A DNA stretch of 64,000 nucleotides from JACOMY01 sp046233115 (GTDB lineage Bacteria > Pseudomonadota > Alphaproteobacteria > Kiloniellales > JACOMY01), in the NCBI GenBank assembly GCA_046233115.1, contig JBJXHM010000019.1, positions 22,965 to 86,964 on the forward strand, in the 5' to 3' direction. The first letter of the stretch is position 1, and each line of letters opens with the position of its first letter. A model generated the notes under the pieces. That model made no database searches and was not told the DNA's origin. It saw only the letters and a list, made by a program, of their open reading frames with translations. The position numbers were made by a program, and so were the translations under genes. Positions 46,298 through 58,061 of this stretch are shown piece after piece.

Positions 46298-47599
46298 CTA
46301 GGTATCGTTATCGCCGCCGCGTTCGTCACGCAACCGCTGCCAGTAGGCCAGCCGCTTGGAGAGCTCCCGCTCGAAGCCGCGCTCGACCGGGTTATAGAAG
46401 CGCTGACGGGCCATCCCCTCGGGAAAGTAGTTCTGCCCGGAGAAGGCGTCGGGCGCATCGTGGTCGTAGGCATAGCCGCGACCGTAGCCCAGATCCTTCA
46501 TCAGCCGGGTCGGCGCGTTCAGGATGTGGGCCGGCGGCGCCAGCGAGCCGGTGTCCTTGGCCGCCCGCTTGGCCGCGCCGTGGGCGACGTAGGCCTTGTT
46601 CGACTTGGGTGCGCAGCCGAGATAGATCACGAGCTGGGTCAGCGCCAGTTCGCCCTCGGGGCTGCCGAGACGCTCGTAGGTCTCCCAGGCCGCCAGCGCC
46701 TGGGTCACGGCCTGCGGATCGGCCAGGCCGACGTCCTCGATCGCGAAGCGCAGCAGGCGCCGAGCGATGTAGCGCGGATCCTCTCCGCCATCCAGCATGC
46801 GCGCCAGCCAGTAGAGCGCGGCGTCGCAGTCAGAGCCGCGCAGCGACTTGTGCAAAGCTGAGATCAGGTTGTAGTGGCCCTCCTGGCTCTTGTCGTAGAG
46901 CGGCGCGCGCTTTTGCGTCACCTTCAGGAGTTCGGCCTCGTCCAGCGGATGGTCGCCCTTCAGCGCGAAGAGCACCTCGCAGAGGTTCAGGAGATAGCGG
47001 CCGTCGCCGTCGGCCATGGCCAGGAGCTGGCCGCGGGCCGAAGGGGTGAGCGGCAGGCTCTTGCCCTCGTCGGCCTCGGCGCGCTGGGCCAGTGCCTCCA
47101 GCGCCTCGCTCTCCAGGCGCTTCAGCACCAGCACCTGGCAGCGCGACAGCAGGGCCGCGTTCAGCTCGAAGGAGGGGTTCTCGGTGGTCGCGCCCACCAG
47201 GACCACGGTGCCGTCCTCGACATAGGGCAGGAAGCCGTCCTGCTGGGCACGGTTGAAGCGGTGGATCTCGTCGATGAAGAGCAGGGTGCCCTGCCCGGCC
47301 GCGCGGCGCTCCTTGGCGCGCTCGAACACCTTGCGCAGGTCGGCGACGCCGGAGAAGACGGCCGAGAGCGGCTCGAAGGCCAGGTCCGAGACCTTGGCCA
47401 GCAGACGAGCGATGGTGGTCTTGCCGCAGCCCGGCGGCCCCCAGAGGATGATCGAGGTGAGGCGGCTATTAGCCACCATGCGCCCCAGCGGCGCGTCGGG
47501 CGCCAGTAGGCTCTCTTGCCCCACCACCTGCTCCAGGCGCTCCGGCCGCAGCCGGTCGGCGAGCGGACGGGGGGCGAGGGAATCGAAGAGGCCGGCCAT
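46298..47599 (-). CDS. rarA: replication-associated recombination protein RarA (MgsA)
   Basis: 433-aa AAA+ ATPase related to clamp loaders and to eukaryotic WRNIP1, acting at stalled replication forks. ADRLRPERLEQVVGQ near the start, Walker A WGPPGCGKTT (about 53-62), Walker B LLFIDEIHRFNRAQQD (about 106), sensor GATTENPSFELNAALLSRC, and the C-terminal oligomerisation region with DDKSQEGHYN-like (YDKSQEGHYNLISALHKSLRGSD) and YFPEGMARQRFYNPVERG motifs. The ATG directly abuts the stop of the upstream protease gene (TAGATG), so they are co-transcribed. Length normal. Confidence 0.95.
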   Translation of the reverse strand: MAGLFDSLAPRPLADRLRPERLEQVVGQESLLAPDAPLGRMVANSRLTSIILWGPPGCGKTTIARLLAKVSDLAFEPLSAVFSGVADLRKVFERAKERRAAGQGTLLFIDEIHRFNRAQQDGFLPYVEDGTVVLVGATTENPSFELNAALLSRCQVLVLKRLESEALEALAQRAEADEGKSLPLTPSARGQLLAMADGDGRYLLNLCEVLFALKGDHPLDEAELLKVTQKRAPLYDKSQEGHYNLISALHKSLRGSDCDAALYWLARMLDGGEDPRYIARRLLRFAIEDVGLADPQAVTQALAAWETYERLGSPEGELALTQLVIYLGCAPKSNKAYVAHGAAKRAAKDTGSLAPPAHILNAPTRLMKDLGYGRGYAYDHDAPDAFSGQNYFPEGMARQRFYNPVERGFERELSKRLAYWQRLRDERGGDNDT

Positions 47600-49048
<1,449 letters not shown>

Positions 49049-49062
49049 CGTTCGACCTATTG

Positions 49063-49497
49063 CTAGGCGACCGGCATGCCCACGTCTTCCTCTTCGACCA
49101 CCTCGGGCTTGGGACCGGAGTCGAGGCCCTTGGCCTCCGGGTCGCGGTCCACCAGCTCGATGACGGCCATCGGCGCCATGTCGCCGTAGCGGAAGCCGGC
49201 CTTCAGCACGCGGGTGTAGCCGCCGTTGCGGCTGCGATAGCGATCGGCCAGGCCGTCGAAGAGCTTGGCGGTCAGCTTCTCGTCGCGCAGGACGGACAGC
49301 ACCTGGCGGCGGGCATGCAGGTCGCCGCGCTTGCCAAGCGTGATCAGCTTCTCGACCACGGGGCGCAGCTCCTTGGCCTTCGGCAAGGTGGTGGTGATCT
49401 GCTCGTGCTTCAGCAGCGCTGCCGCCATGTTGGCGAAAAGCGCCTTGCGGTGCGACGAGGTACGGCCCAGCTTGCGGCCCGACTTGCCATGACGCAT
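49063..49497 (-). CDS. rplQ: 50S ribosomal protein L17
   Basis: 144 aa. MRHGKSGRKLGRTSSHRKAL and YRSRNGGYTRVLKAGFRYGDMAPMAVIELVDRD are diagnostic. It has the acidic C-terminal extension (PEVVEEEDVG) often seen in Alphaproteobacteria. Last ribosomal gene of the alpha operon, 174 bases after rpoA; that gap shows no gene. Confidence 0.97.
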   Translation of the reverse strand: MRHGKSGRKLGRTSSHRKALFANMAAALLKHEQITTTLPKAKELRPVVEKLITLGKRGDLHARRQVLSVLRDEKLTAKLFDGLADRYRSRNGGYTRVLKAGFRYGDMAPMAVIELVDRDPEAKGLDSGPKPEVVEEEDVGMPVA

Positions 49498-49671
49498 GAC
49501 GTCTGTCCTTCCTTTTCAGTCCTGGCCTCGCGCACGAGACCGATGGTCGTCTGCTCGAAGCCGCAGGCCTCCCTCGGGAGCGACCCATGTACCTCGAACC
49601 TGCGGGCGCCCTCGCCCGACTTGAGGCCGGCCCTTCCCGCAAGGGACAGGGCCGTCCGAACCGATCGGAGC

Positions 49672-50688
49672 CTAGTAGGGCTCCTCCAGCTTCTTCGCCA
49701 TCTCTTCGATGTTGTCTGGCGGCCAGCTAGCGATCTCCATGCCGAGATGGAGACCCATCTGGCTCAGGACCTCCTTGATCTCGTTCAGAGACTTGCGGCC
49801 GAAGTTCGGCGTACGCAGCATCTCCGCCTCGGTCTTCTGCACCAGATCGCCGATGTAGACGATGTTGTCGTTCTTCAGGCAGTTCGCCGAACGGACCGAC
49901 AGCTCCAGCTCGTCGACCTTGCGCAGCAGGTTGCGATTGAAGGGGACCTCGGAGGTCTCCTCGCGCACCTCGCGGGTCTGCGGCTCCTCGAAGTTGATGA
50001 AGAGGCGCAACTGGTCCTGCAGGATGCGGGCGGCCAACGCCACCGCGTCCTCCGGCGAGATCGCGCCGTTGGTCTCCAGGTCCATGGTCAGCTTGTCGTA
50101 GTCGGTGACCTGGCCGACGCGGCTGTTGTCGACCTTATAGGCCACCTTGCGCACCGGCGAGAACACCGCGTCGACCGGGATCAGGCCGATCGGCGCGTCC
50201 TCGGGACGGTTCTGCGCGCTGGAGACGTAGCCCTTACCGGCGGAGACGGTCATCTCCATGTCCAGGCGCGCGCCGTCGTCCAGGGTGCAGATCACCAGGC
50301 CGGGGTTCATCACCTCGATGTCGTGCGGCGTCTCGATCATCTTGGCGGTGACCTCGCCCGGCCCCTCGGCACGCAGGCGCATGCGCTTCGGCCCGTCGCC
50401 GTACATGCGTAGCGCGATCTGCTTGATGTTGAGGACGATGTCGGTCACGTCCTCGCGCACGCCGGGGATCGAGGAGAACTCGTGCAGCACGCCGTCGATC
50501 TGCACCGCGGTGACGGCCGCCCCCTGCAGCGAGGAGAGCAGCACGCGGCGCAAGGCATTGCCCAGGGTCAGCCCGAAGCCACGCTCCAAGGGCTCGGCGA
50601 CCACCTTCGCGAAGCGCTGCGGGTCATGACCCGGCTGCACTTCCAGCTTGTTCGGCTTGATCAGTGCGGTCCAGTTCGTCTGCAACAC
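49672..50688 (-). CDS. rpoA: DNA-directed RNA polymerase subunit alpha
   Basis: 338 aa, the usual length. The alpha-NTD (assembly) begins LQTNWTALIKPNKLEV and includes ERGFGLTLGNALRRVLLSSLQGAAVT. The alpha-CTD (about 255-330), with VRSANCLKNDNIVYIGDLVQKTEAEMLRTPNFGRKSLNEIKEVL, binds UP elements and activators. GTG start at 50688 with AAGGG 7 bases upstream; the longer reading frame to 50961 runs through non-coding sequence. Confidence 0.97.
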   Translation of the reverse strand: MLQTNWTALIKPNKLEVQPGHDPQRFAKVVAEPLERGFGLTLGNALRRVLLSSLQGAAVTAVQIDGVLHEFSSIPGVREDVTDIVLNIKQIALRMYGDGPKRMRLRAEGPGEVTAKMIETPHDIEVMNPGLVICTLDDGARLDMEMTVSAGKGYVSSAQNRPEDAPIGLIPVDAVFSPVRKVAYKVDNSRVGQVTDYDKLTMDLETNGAISPEDAVALAARILQDQLRLFINFEEPQTREVREETSEVPFNRNLLRKVDELELSVRSANCLKNDNIVYIGDLVQKTEAEMLRTPNFGRKSLNEIKEVLSQMGLHLGMEIASWPPDNIEEMAKKLEEPY

Positions 50689-50848
50689 GACAAACCCTTT
50701 CTCTTGTCTGCTGTGGCGAAGAAATGGCGCCACAAATCCGCAATATTCATTCCTGCAATCGTTTGGGGCCGGTGGCCACCGACCCCGGGCCGCCCCGGCA
50801 CCAGGCCGGGGGCCGCCCCCTAACCACCGATGAAGCGCGAAGCGACCG

Positions 50849-51241
50849 CTAGACGCGGCGGCGCTTGGGCGGACGGCAGCCGTTGTGCGGGATCGGGGTG
50901 ACGTCGCGGATCGCGGTGATCTGGAAGCCCACCGACTGCAGCGCGCGCAGTGCCGACTCACGGCCGGAGCCCGGCCCCTTCACGTTCACCTCGAGGGTAC
51001 GCATGCCGTGCTCCTGCGCCTTGCGGCCGGCATCCTCGGCCGCGACCTGCGCGGCATAGGGGGTCGACTTGCGCGAGCCCTTGAAGCCCTGCGAACCGGC
51101 CGACGACCAGGAGATGGCATTGCCCTGCACGTCGGTGATGGTGATCGTGGTGTTGTTGAAGCTGGCGTTCACGTGGGCGACGCCATTGGTGATGTTCTTC
51201 TTCTCGCGACGACGAACGCGCGTCTGGGCTGGCTTGGCCAT
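50849..51241 (-). CDS. rpsK: 30S ribosomal protein S11
   Basis: 130 aa. Platform protein of the small subunit. NGVAHVNASFNNTTITITDVQGNAISWSSAGSQGFKGSRKSTPYAAQ and the C-terminal DVTPIPHNGCRPPKRRRV are characteristic. 45 bases downstream of rpsM. Confidence 0.97.
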   Translation of the reverse strand: MAKPAQTRVRRREKKNITNGVAHVNASFNNTTITITDVQGNAISWSSAGSQGFKGSRKSTPYAAQVAAEDAGRKAQEHGMRTLEVNVKGPGSGRESALRALQSVGFQITAIRDVTPIPHNGCRPPKRRRV

Positions 51242-51286
51242 ATCGTCCTACTCGATCCCTATTTCTTGCTGCCGAAGCGGCGAGGC

Positions 51287-51655
51287 CTACTTCTTCTTGC
51301 CGGCGATCGGCTTGGCCGGGCCCTTGCGGGTCCGCGCGTTGGTGTGGGTGCGCTGCCCGTGCACCGGCAGGCCCTTGCGATGCCGCAGACCGCGGTAGCA
51401 GCCCAGGTCCATCAGCCGCTTGATGTTCATCGCGACTTCACGACGCAGGTCGCCTTCGACCAGGTAGTCCTGGTCGATCGCCTCACGGATCCGCACCACC
51501 TCGTCATCAGTCAGCTGGCTGACTCGACGCTCCTGCGCGATGCCGACCTTCTCACAGATCTCACGCGCCTTGTGCGGCCCGATGCCGTGAATGTAGCGCA
51601 ACGCGATCTCCACCCGCTTTTGGGTCGGGATGTTCACACCTGCAATACGAGCCAC
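51287..51655 (-). CDS. rpsM: 30S ribosomal protein S13
   Basis: 122 aa, head protein contacting the P-site tRNA and L5. VARIAGVNIPTQKRVEIALRYIHGIG at the start and HGQRTHTNARTRKGPAKPIAGKKK at the end. GTG start at 51655 placed 7 bases after GGAGAG; the frame extends upstream to 51676 without support. The 288 bases between it and adk hold no gene and may contain a secondary promoter. Confidence 0.96.
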   Translation of the reverse strand: MARIAGVNIPTQKRVEIALRYIHGIGPHKAREICEKVGIAQERRVSQLTDDEVVRIREAIDQDYLVEGDLRREVAMNIKRLMDLGCYRGLRHRKGLPVHGQRTHTNARTRKGPAKPIAGKKK

Positions 51656-51943
51656 CTGCTCACTCTCCTTGCACAAAGTCTGCGCCGGGGCGCCACCGAA
51701 CCCTGGGCCTCAGCCCGGCTCATCCATTTCGTCCTGCCGCCAGCCACTCGGGCCTTCGCCTCGAAGTGCGCCCGCAGCAAAACGCGGCTCACGACTCCGT
51801 GAACCGCCCAATACCTAAGGCCCGGTCGCCGCAACGCCGGGGAGCGCGGAGTATAGGACCGAGTTGCCTGCTGTCAATGCAAAAGCACAGGCAACGGCGC
51901 CATGTCCGGTCCGCGTTCCGTAAGGAGGCCAGTCCTCGGCCTC

Positions 51944-52519
51944 CTAATTCGAGCCGTCGAGAACGGCAGCAATGGCCGCCGTCACCGCCTCGATCGATTG
52001 AGTTCCATCGATCACGTGCAGCGATCCGACATTCTCATAGTAGGGAATGATCGGCGCGGTCTGCTCGTGATAAACGGCAAGACGCTTCTTCAAAGTCTCG
52101 ACATTGTCGTCGCTGCGGGCCCCGCCGCTTTCCTTCGCCCGCGTTTCGATGCGGTTGAAGAGCTCCTCGTCGGGGACGCGGACTTCGATGACGGCGTCCA
52201 GCTTCATATTGTGCTGCTCCAGCATCCGGGCAAGGCCCTCGGCCTGCGGCACGGTGCGGGGAAAGCCGTCAAGGATCACCCCCTTGGCACAGTCCGGCTG
52301 CTCCATGCGGTGGGCAATCATCTCCAGCATCAGGGTGTCGGGCATCAGACGCCCCTCATCCATAATCGCCTTGGCCTCCTTGCCCAAGTCGCTGCCGGAA
52401 GCAACTTCGGCGCGTAGCATGTCCCCGGTCGAGAGCTGCTTCAGGCCACGGCCATCCTCAAGGATCTTGGCCTGCGTGCCCTTGCCGGCCCCCGGAGGGC
52501 CCAAAAGGATAATGTTCAT
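51944..52519 (-). CDS. adk: adenylate kinase
   Basis: 191-aa adenylate kinase interconverting ATP + AMP and 2 ADP. P-loop GPPGAGKGTQA at residues 7-17, AMP-binding STGDMLR, and LDGFPRT. The LID is the short zinc-free form, so the protein is shorter than the 214-aa E. coli enzyme. Lies between secY and rpsM, the usual location in Alphaproteobacteria. Confidence 0.96.
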   Translation of the reverse strand: MNIILLGPPGAGKGTQAKILEDGRGLKQLSTGDMLRAEVASGSDLGKEAKAIMDEGRLMPDTLMLEMIAHRMEQPDCAKGVILDGFPRTVPQAEGLARMLEQHNMKLDAVIEVRVPDEELFNRIETRAKESGGARSDDNVETLKKRLAVYHEQTAPIIPYYENVGSLHVIDGTQSIEAVTAAIAAVLDGSN

Positions 52520-52591
52520 CTCACTCCCCCTCTGTCGTCTCGCCCGCCCGGCCCGACCGCCAGGCAGCGCGGCCGGCGCCTACCCCGCGCG

Positions 52592-53953
<1,362 letters not shown>

Positions 53954-53978
53954 GTCGTCTCCTCAAGGGCGAGGATCT

Positions 53979-54072
53979 CGCCCGCTTCGGGCGGGACAGG
54001 CCCCGCCCGCGCTTCGCGTTCCGGCCTCAACTGCCCCGCCTCCCGCCCCGACCCTCCGGCCGGAGGCGGGGC
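53979..54072. other. hairpins in the rplO-secY gap
   Basis: CGCCCG-CTT-CGGGCG (53979-53993) is a small stem. GCCCCGCCTCC (54033-54043) pairs perfectly with GGAGGCGGGGC (54062-54072), 11 bp. The second arm also forms the 14-base palindrome CCTCCGGCCGGAGG (54053-54066), so two structures compete. Could modulate the drop in expression between ribosomal proteins and SecY, or be a repeat element. Confidence 0.45.
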
Positions 54073-54097
54073 AAGGAGAAGGCGACGCTTTACGGCC

Positions 54098-54601
54098 TTA
54101 CGCCGGTTCGGACGCGCTTTCCGCGTCTCCGGCCGGGGCCTTCTTGGCCTGTATGGTGACGCTGCCGCCGGCAGCCTCGACCGCCTTCACGGCGGCGGGC
54201 GTCGCACCGGCGACCACCAAGTCCAGCTTGGCGCTCAGGCTGCCGGTTGCCAAGAGGCGCACACCGTCGCGTGACTTCTTGAACAGGCCGGCCTTCACCA
54301 GCGCCTCGGCATCGACCGGCTGGCTGGCGTCCAGGCGACCGGCATCGACCGCGCGCTGCAGGCGGACCAGGGTCACCTCGGCAAAGCGCGCGCGGAAGGG
54401 CTTGTTGAAGCCACGCTTCGGCAGACGCATGTGCAGCGGCATCTGACCGCCTTCGAAGCCCTTGATCGACATGCCGCTACGCGACTTGGCACCCTTCTGG
54501 CCGCGGCTGGAGGTCTTGCCCATGCCGGAGCCGAGGCCACGGCCGACCCGGCGCCGCGGGCGGCGCGAACCGGGATTGTCGGAAATCTCGTTGAGGCGCA
54601 T
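54098..54601 (-). CDS. rplO: 50S ribosomal protein L15
   Basis: 167 aa, late-assembly large-subunit protein. Begins MRLNEISDNPGSRRPRRRVGRG with the glycine/basic N-terminal extension, and contains GQMPLHMRLPKRGF. Has a short Ala/Ser/Glu-rich tail. ATG at 54601; a longer frame to 54652 overlaps the rpmD-rplO gap without support. Confidence 0.96.
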   Translation of the reverse strand: MRLNEISDNPGSRRPRRRVGRGLGSGMGKTSSRGQKGAKSRSGMSIKGFEGGQMPLHMRLPKRGFNKPFRARFAEVTLVRLQRAVDAGRLDASQPVDAEALVKAGLFKKSRDGVRLLATGSLSAKLDLVVAGATPAAVKAVEAAGGSVTIQAKKAPAGDAESASEPA

Positions 54602-54690
54602 CTCTCGTTCCTTACCTTCGCCAAACCGGAGCCGGCGCGCAAACGGCGCCACACTGGCGCCGGCGCGCGTCCCCGGCCGCTGCCTGCCTC

Positions 54691-54876
54691 TTACTCGCCC
54701 TCCACCCGGACCAGGTGGGAGACCTTGTTGATCATGCCGCGCACTGCAGGGGTGTCCTCCAGCTCACGGGTCCGGTTGATCTTGTAGAGACCCAGCCCAC
54801 GCAGCGTTGCGTGCTGATCCTGCGTCCGACCGATCGGACTGCGGATCTGGGTCACCTTCAGAGTCTTCTCGGCCAT
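54691..54876 (-). CDS. rpmD: 50S ribosomal protein L30
   Basis: 61 aa. KVTQIRSPIGRTQDQHATLRGLGLYKINRTRELEDTPAVRGMINKV is the L30 pattern. Its ATG shares one base with the rpsE stop codon (TAATG), so it is translationally coupled. Confidence 0.96.
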   Translation of the reverse strand: MAEKTLKVTQIRSPIGRTQDQHATLRGLGLYKINRTRELEDTPAVRGMINKVSHLVRVEGE

Positions 54877-55457
54877 TATGCCTGCTCCTGAGCCTCGGCG
54901 CCCTCGCCGCTCTCACGACGGCCCAACACCTCGGAGACCTTCAGGCTCCGACGCTGCGCCACCATGCGCGGGCTAGAGCAGTTCTTCAGCCCGGCGAAGG
55001 TTGCCTTGATCATGTTGTGCGGGTTCTGCGTGCCCAGCGACTTGGCGACCACGTCCTGCACGCCCAGCGCCTCGAAGACCGCGCGCATCGGACCACCGGC
55101 GATGATACCGGTGCCGGGCTCGGCAGAACGCATGATCACCCGGCCGGCGCCGTAGTGACCGGCGATGTCATGATGCAGGGTGCGGCCTTCGCGCAGCGGC
55201 ACGCGCATCATGCCGCGCTTGGCCTGCTCGGTCGCCTTGCGGATCGCCTCCGGCACCTCACGGGCCTTGCCGTGACCGTGCCCGACGCGGCCCTTGCCGT
55301 CGCCCACAACCACGATCGCGGCGAAGCCAAAGCGCCGACCGCCCTTCACCACCTTGGCGACGCGGTTGATGCCGACCAGCTTCTCGATCAGTTCCGGCTC
55401 GTCGTTATCGCGATCACGATCGCGGGACCGACGGTCCTCTCGCGGTGCTCGTGCCAT
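54876..55457 (-). CDS. rpsE: 30S ribosomal protein S5
   Basis: 193 aa. KLVGINRVAKVVKGGRRFGFAAIVVVGDGKGRVGHGHGKAREVPEAI is the S5 RNA-binding core; decoding-fidelity and mRNA-entry protein. The N-terminus has an Arg/Asp-rich extension (REDRRSRDRDRDND) typical of Alphaproteobacteria. Confidence 0.97.
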   Translation of the reverse strand: MARAPREDRRSRDRDRDNDEPELIEKLVGINRVAKVVKGGRRFGFAAIVVVGDGKGRVGHGHGKAREVPEAIRKATEQAKRGMMRVPLREGRTLHHDIAGHYGAGRVIMRSAEPGTGIIAGGPMRAVFEALGVQDVVAKSLGTQNPHNMIKATFAGLKNCSSPRMVAQRRSLKVSEVLGRRESGEGAEAQEQA

Positions 55458-55478
55458 CTTCTCTCCAGTCCCGATCCG

Positions 55479-55841
55479 TTAGAAGTCCAGGCCGCCCTCG
55501 CGGGCGCCCTCGGCCAGCGCCTTGACGCGGCCATGGTAGGGATAGCGGCCACGGTCGAACACGACCTGGCTGACGCCGGCGGCCTTCGCGCGTTCCGCCA
55601 GCAGCTTGCCGACGGCGTTCGCCGCCGCCTTGTCGCAACCCTTGGCCAGGTCGGCCTTCAGGCCACCGTCCAAGGTCGAAGCCGCGGCCAGGGTCACGCC
55701 CTGGATGTCGTCGATCACCTGCGCATAGATGTGCTGCGAGGATCGGAAGACCGACAGGCGCGGCCGGCTGCCCGAGCGCTGGCGCAGCCGGAACCGCGAG
55801 CGCCGCTGACGGCGCGCATGGAGCTCTTTGTTGGTCAGCAT
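55479..55841 (-). CDS. rplR: 50S ribosomal protein L18
   Basis: 120 aa. 5S rRNA-binding protein of the central protuberance: RPRLSVFRSSQHIYAQVIDD and C-terminal VVFDRGRYPYHGRVKALAEGAREGGLDF. 21 bases before rpsE. Confidence 0.97.
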   Translation of the reverse strand: MLTNKELHARRQRRSRFRLRQRSGSRPRLSVFRSSQHIYAQVIDDIQGVTLAAASTLDGGLKADLAKGCDKAAANAVGKLLAERAKAAGVSQVVFDRGRYPYHGRVKALAEGAREGGLDF

Positions 55842-55845
55842 GGCC

Positions 55846-56379
55846 TTACTTCTTCTTGCCTTCCTTGCGACGGATCTGCTCCGTCGAATAGCGCACGCCC
55901 TTGCCCTTATAGGGCTCCGGCGGACGATAGCCGCGGATCTTGGCGCAAACCTGGCCGACCTGCTGCTTGTCGGACCCGCTGACCTCGATCTGCGTCGGCT
56001 TCTCGCACTTCATGGTGATCCCGTCCGGGATCGGGAAGTTGATGTCGTGGCTGAAACCAAGCTGCAGGTTCAGGTTCTTGCCCTGCACCGCGGCGCGATA
56101 GCCGACACCGGTGATCTCCAGCACCTTGGTGAAGCCGCTGGACACACCGGTCACCATGTTGGCGATGTTCGCGCGCGTGGTTCCCCAGAGCGCGCGTGCC
56201 TTGGCCGTGTCGTTCACCGGATTGACCCGGATCTCGTCGCCCTCGCGGGTCACCTCGACCTCTTCGGGCAAGGGATAGTCGAACTGGCCGAGCTTTCCCT
56301 TCACCGAGATCCGACCATCGGCAATGGCGATATCGACGCCGCTGGGAACCGCGACCGGATTGCTGCCCACGCGTGACAT
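55846..56379 (-). CDS. rplF: 50S ribosomal protein L6
   Basis: 177 aa, two-domain protein near the sarcin-ricin loop. MSRVGSNPVAVPSGVDIAI at the start; ITGVGYRAAVQGKNLNLQLGFSHDI and PEPYKGKGVRY in the second domain. Only 4 bases before rplR. Confidence 0.97.
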   Translation of the reverse strand: MSRVGSNPVAVPSGVDIAIADGRISVKGKLGQFDYPLPEEVEVTREGDEIRVNPVNDTAKARALWGTTRANIANMVTGVSSGFTKVLEITGVGYRAAVQGKNLNLQLGFSHDINFPIPDGITMKCEKPTQIEVSGSDKQQVGQVCAKIRGYRPPEPYKGKGVRYSTEQIRRKEGKKK

Positions 56380-56411
56380 GCTACTTCATCTCCCTCCTGC
56401 TGCCGCCGGTC

Positions 56412-56807
56412 TTAGTAGACGCGGCAGAGGATCTCTCCGCCCACATTCTGCAGCCGGGCCTCGTGATCCGACAGCACGCCGCGCGGCGTCGATAGGATCT
56501 GGATGCCCAAGCCATTGTAGAAGCGCGGAAGATCCGCGATCTTCGAGTAAACGCGCCGTCCGGGCTTGGACACGCGAGCGATCTCGCGAATGACGGGCTC
56601 ACCCTCGTGATACTTCAGTTCGATCTCAACCATCGGCCGCGGACCGTCCTGATAGGACCGGTAATCGCGGATGAAGCCTTCGCGCTTCAGCACCTCCAGC
56701 ACGTTCGCGTGCAGCTTGGAGGCCGGAGCCGCAATCTTGCCTCTTCCGATACGCTGCCCGTTGCGAATGCGGGTCAGCAGGTCCCCAAGAGGATCATTCA
56801 AAGACAT
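56412..56807 (-). CDS. rpsH: 30S ribosomal protein S8
   Basis: 131 aa. MSLNDPLGDLLTRIRNGQR and the C-terminal ILSTPRGVLSDHEARLQNVGGEILCRVY are diagnostic. S8 binds 16S helix 21 and in E. coli represses the spc operon by binding its mRNA; the matching mRNA site was not searched here. Confidence 0.97.
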   Translation of the reverse strand: MSLNDPLGDLLTRIRNGQRIGRGKIAAPASKLHANVLEVLKREGFIRDYRSYQDGPRPMVEIELKYHEGEPVIREIARVSKPGRRVYSKIADLPRFYNGLGIQILSTPRGVLSDHEARLQNVGGEILCRVY

Positions 56808-56834
56808 GGTCGGGGCCTCTCCCTTCCCTGAAGC

Positions 56835-57140
56835 TTACCAGCTCGACTTGGTCACGCCGGGCACCAAGCCCTGCGATGCCAGCTCTCGAAGCGCGATGCG
56901 CGAGAGCGCGAACTTGCGATAATAGCCGCGCGGGCGTCCGGAGACGACGCAGCGGTTGCGGATGCGAACCTTCGAAGCGTTACGCGGCATTTCAGCCAGC
57001 TTCAGGTAAGCCTGGAAACGCTCCTCCGGCGAGGCGTCGCGGTCGCGAGCCACCGCCTTCAGGCGCTGGCGACGCGGCTCGGCGTTCGCGGCCATCTTGC
57101 GGCGGCGCTTGTCCTTCTCGACTGCAGACTTCTTAGCCAT
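56835..57140 (-). CDS. rpsN: 30S ribosomal protein S14 (zinc-free type)
   Basis: 101 aa, the long zinc-independent form: only one Cys in RNRCVVSGRPRGYYRKF, where the zinc form would have four. ATG at 57140; the frame upstream to 57230 is in the rplE region and lacks a site. Confidence 0.96.
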   Translation of the reverse strand: MAKKSAVEKDKRRRKMAANAEPRRQRLKAVARDRDASPEERFQAYLKLAEMPRNASKVRIRNRCVVSGRPRGYYRKFALSRIALRELASQGLVPGVTKSSW

Positions 57141-57157
57141 CAGCTCGTCCTCTTCAC

Positions 57158-57700
57158 TCAGGCCTGGAACGGGACGTCGAATTCGCGCAGGAGTTCCCTG
57201 GCCTCGTCGTCCGTGTCCGCCGTCGTACAAATCACGATGTCCATACCGCGGATCGTATCCACCTTGTCGTAGTCGATCTCGGCGAAGACGATCTGCTCCT
57301 TCAGGCCCATGGCATAGTTGCCACGGCCATCGAAAGACTTGGAAGGCACCCCGCGGAAGTCGCGGACCCGCGGCAGCGCCACGGTCACCAGGCGGTCCAG
57401 GAACTCGTACATCCTGGCGCGCCGCAGCGTGACCTTGCAGCCGATCGCCATGCCCTCACGCAGCTTGAAGCCTGCGATCGAGCGGCGAGCCCGGGTCACC
57501 ACCGGCTTCTGACCGGAGATCAGGGTCATGTCGCTCACGGCCGACTGCAGGCGCTTGGAATCCTGCACCGCCTCACCGACGCCCATGTTGATCACGATCT
57601 TCTCCAGCCGCGGCACCTGGTGCACGTTGCTGTAGCGATCGCCGGCAAGCAGCTTCGGCCGGATCTCGTTCTCGTATCGCTCTTGAAAGCGGGGCTTCAT
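57158..57700 (-). CDS. rplE: 50S ribosomal protein L5
   Basis: 180 aa. 5S rRNA-binding protein that bridges to S13. KIVINMGVGEAVQDSKRL, GQKPVVTRARRSIAGFKLREGMAIGCKVTLR and RDFRGVPSKSFDGRGNYAMGLKEQ are characteristic. Confidence 0.97.
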   Translation of the reverse strand: MKPRFQERYENEIRPKLLAGDRYSNVHQVPRLEKIVINMGVGEAVQDSKRLQSAVSDMTLISGQKPVVTRARRSIAGFKLREGMAIGCKVTLRRARMYEFLDRLVTVALPRVRDFRGVPSKSFDGRGNYAMGLKEQIVFAEIDYDKVDTIRGMDIVICTTADTDDEARELLREFDVPFQA

Positions 57701-57723
57701 CGTCTTGGCCCTTCGTCTTGCGC

Positions 57724-58038
57724 CTAGCTGTCGATCGCAACGCCGGAGCGGCGTGCGACACGAATCTTGCGGCCGTGCTCGTCGGTGCGAAAGCCGACAC
57801 GGGTCGGGCGATCGCTCTCGGGATCGATCAGGGCCACGTTGGAGAGGTGGAGCGGAGCTTCGCGCTCGATGATTCCGCCCGGGTCGCGCGGAGTCTGGCG
57901 CTGATGCCGCTTCACCACGTTCGCACCGGAAACGACCACGCGCTCCTCGCGCGGCAGCACCCGCAGCACCTCGCCGCGAAGGCCCTTGTCCTTTCCGGAG
58001 ATGACGACCACCTGGTCGCCCTTTCTAATCTTAGCCAT
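57724..58038 (-). CDS. rplX: 50S ribosomal protein L24
   Basis: 104 aa with the KOW motif KIRKGDQVVVISGKDKGLRGEVLRVLP; assembly-initiator protein near the exit tunnel. ATG at 58038; the longer frame overlapping rplN is spurious. Confidence 0.96.
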   Translation of the reverse strand: MAKIRKGDQVVVISGKDKGLRGEVLRVLPREERVVVSGANVVKRHQRQTPRDPGGIIEREAPLHLSNVALIDPESDRPTRVGFRTDEHGRKIRVARRSGVAIDS

Positions 58039-58061
58039 CGTTCTACCAGCGCCTTTTCGAG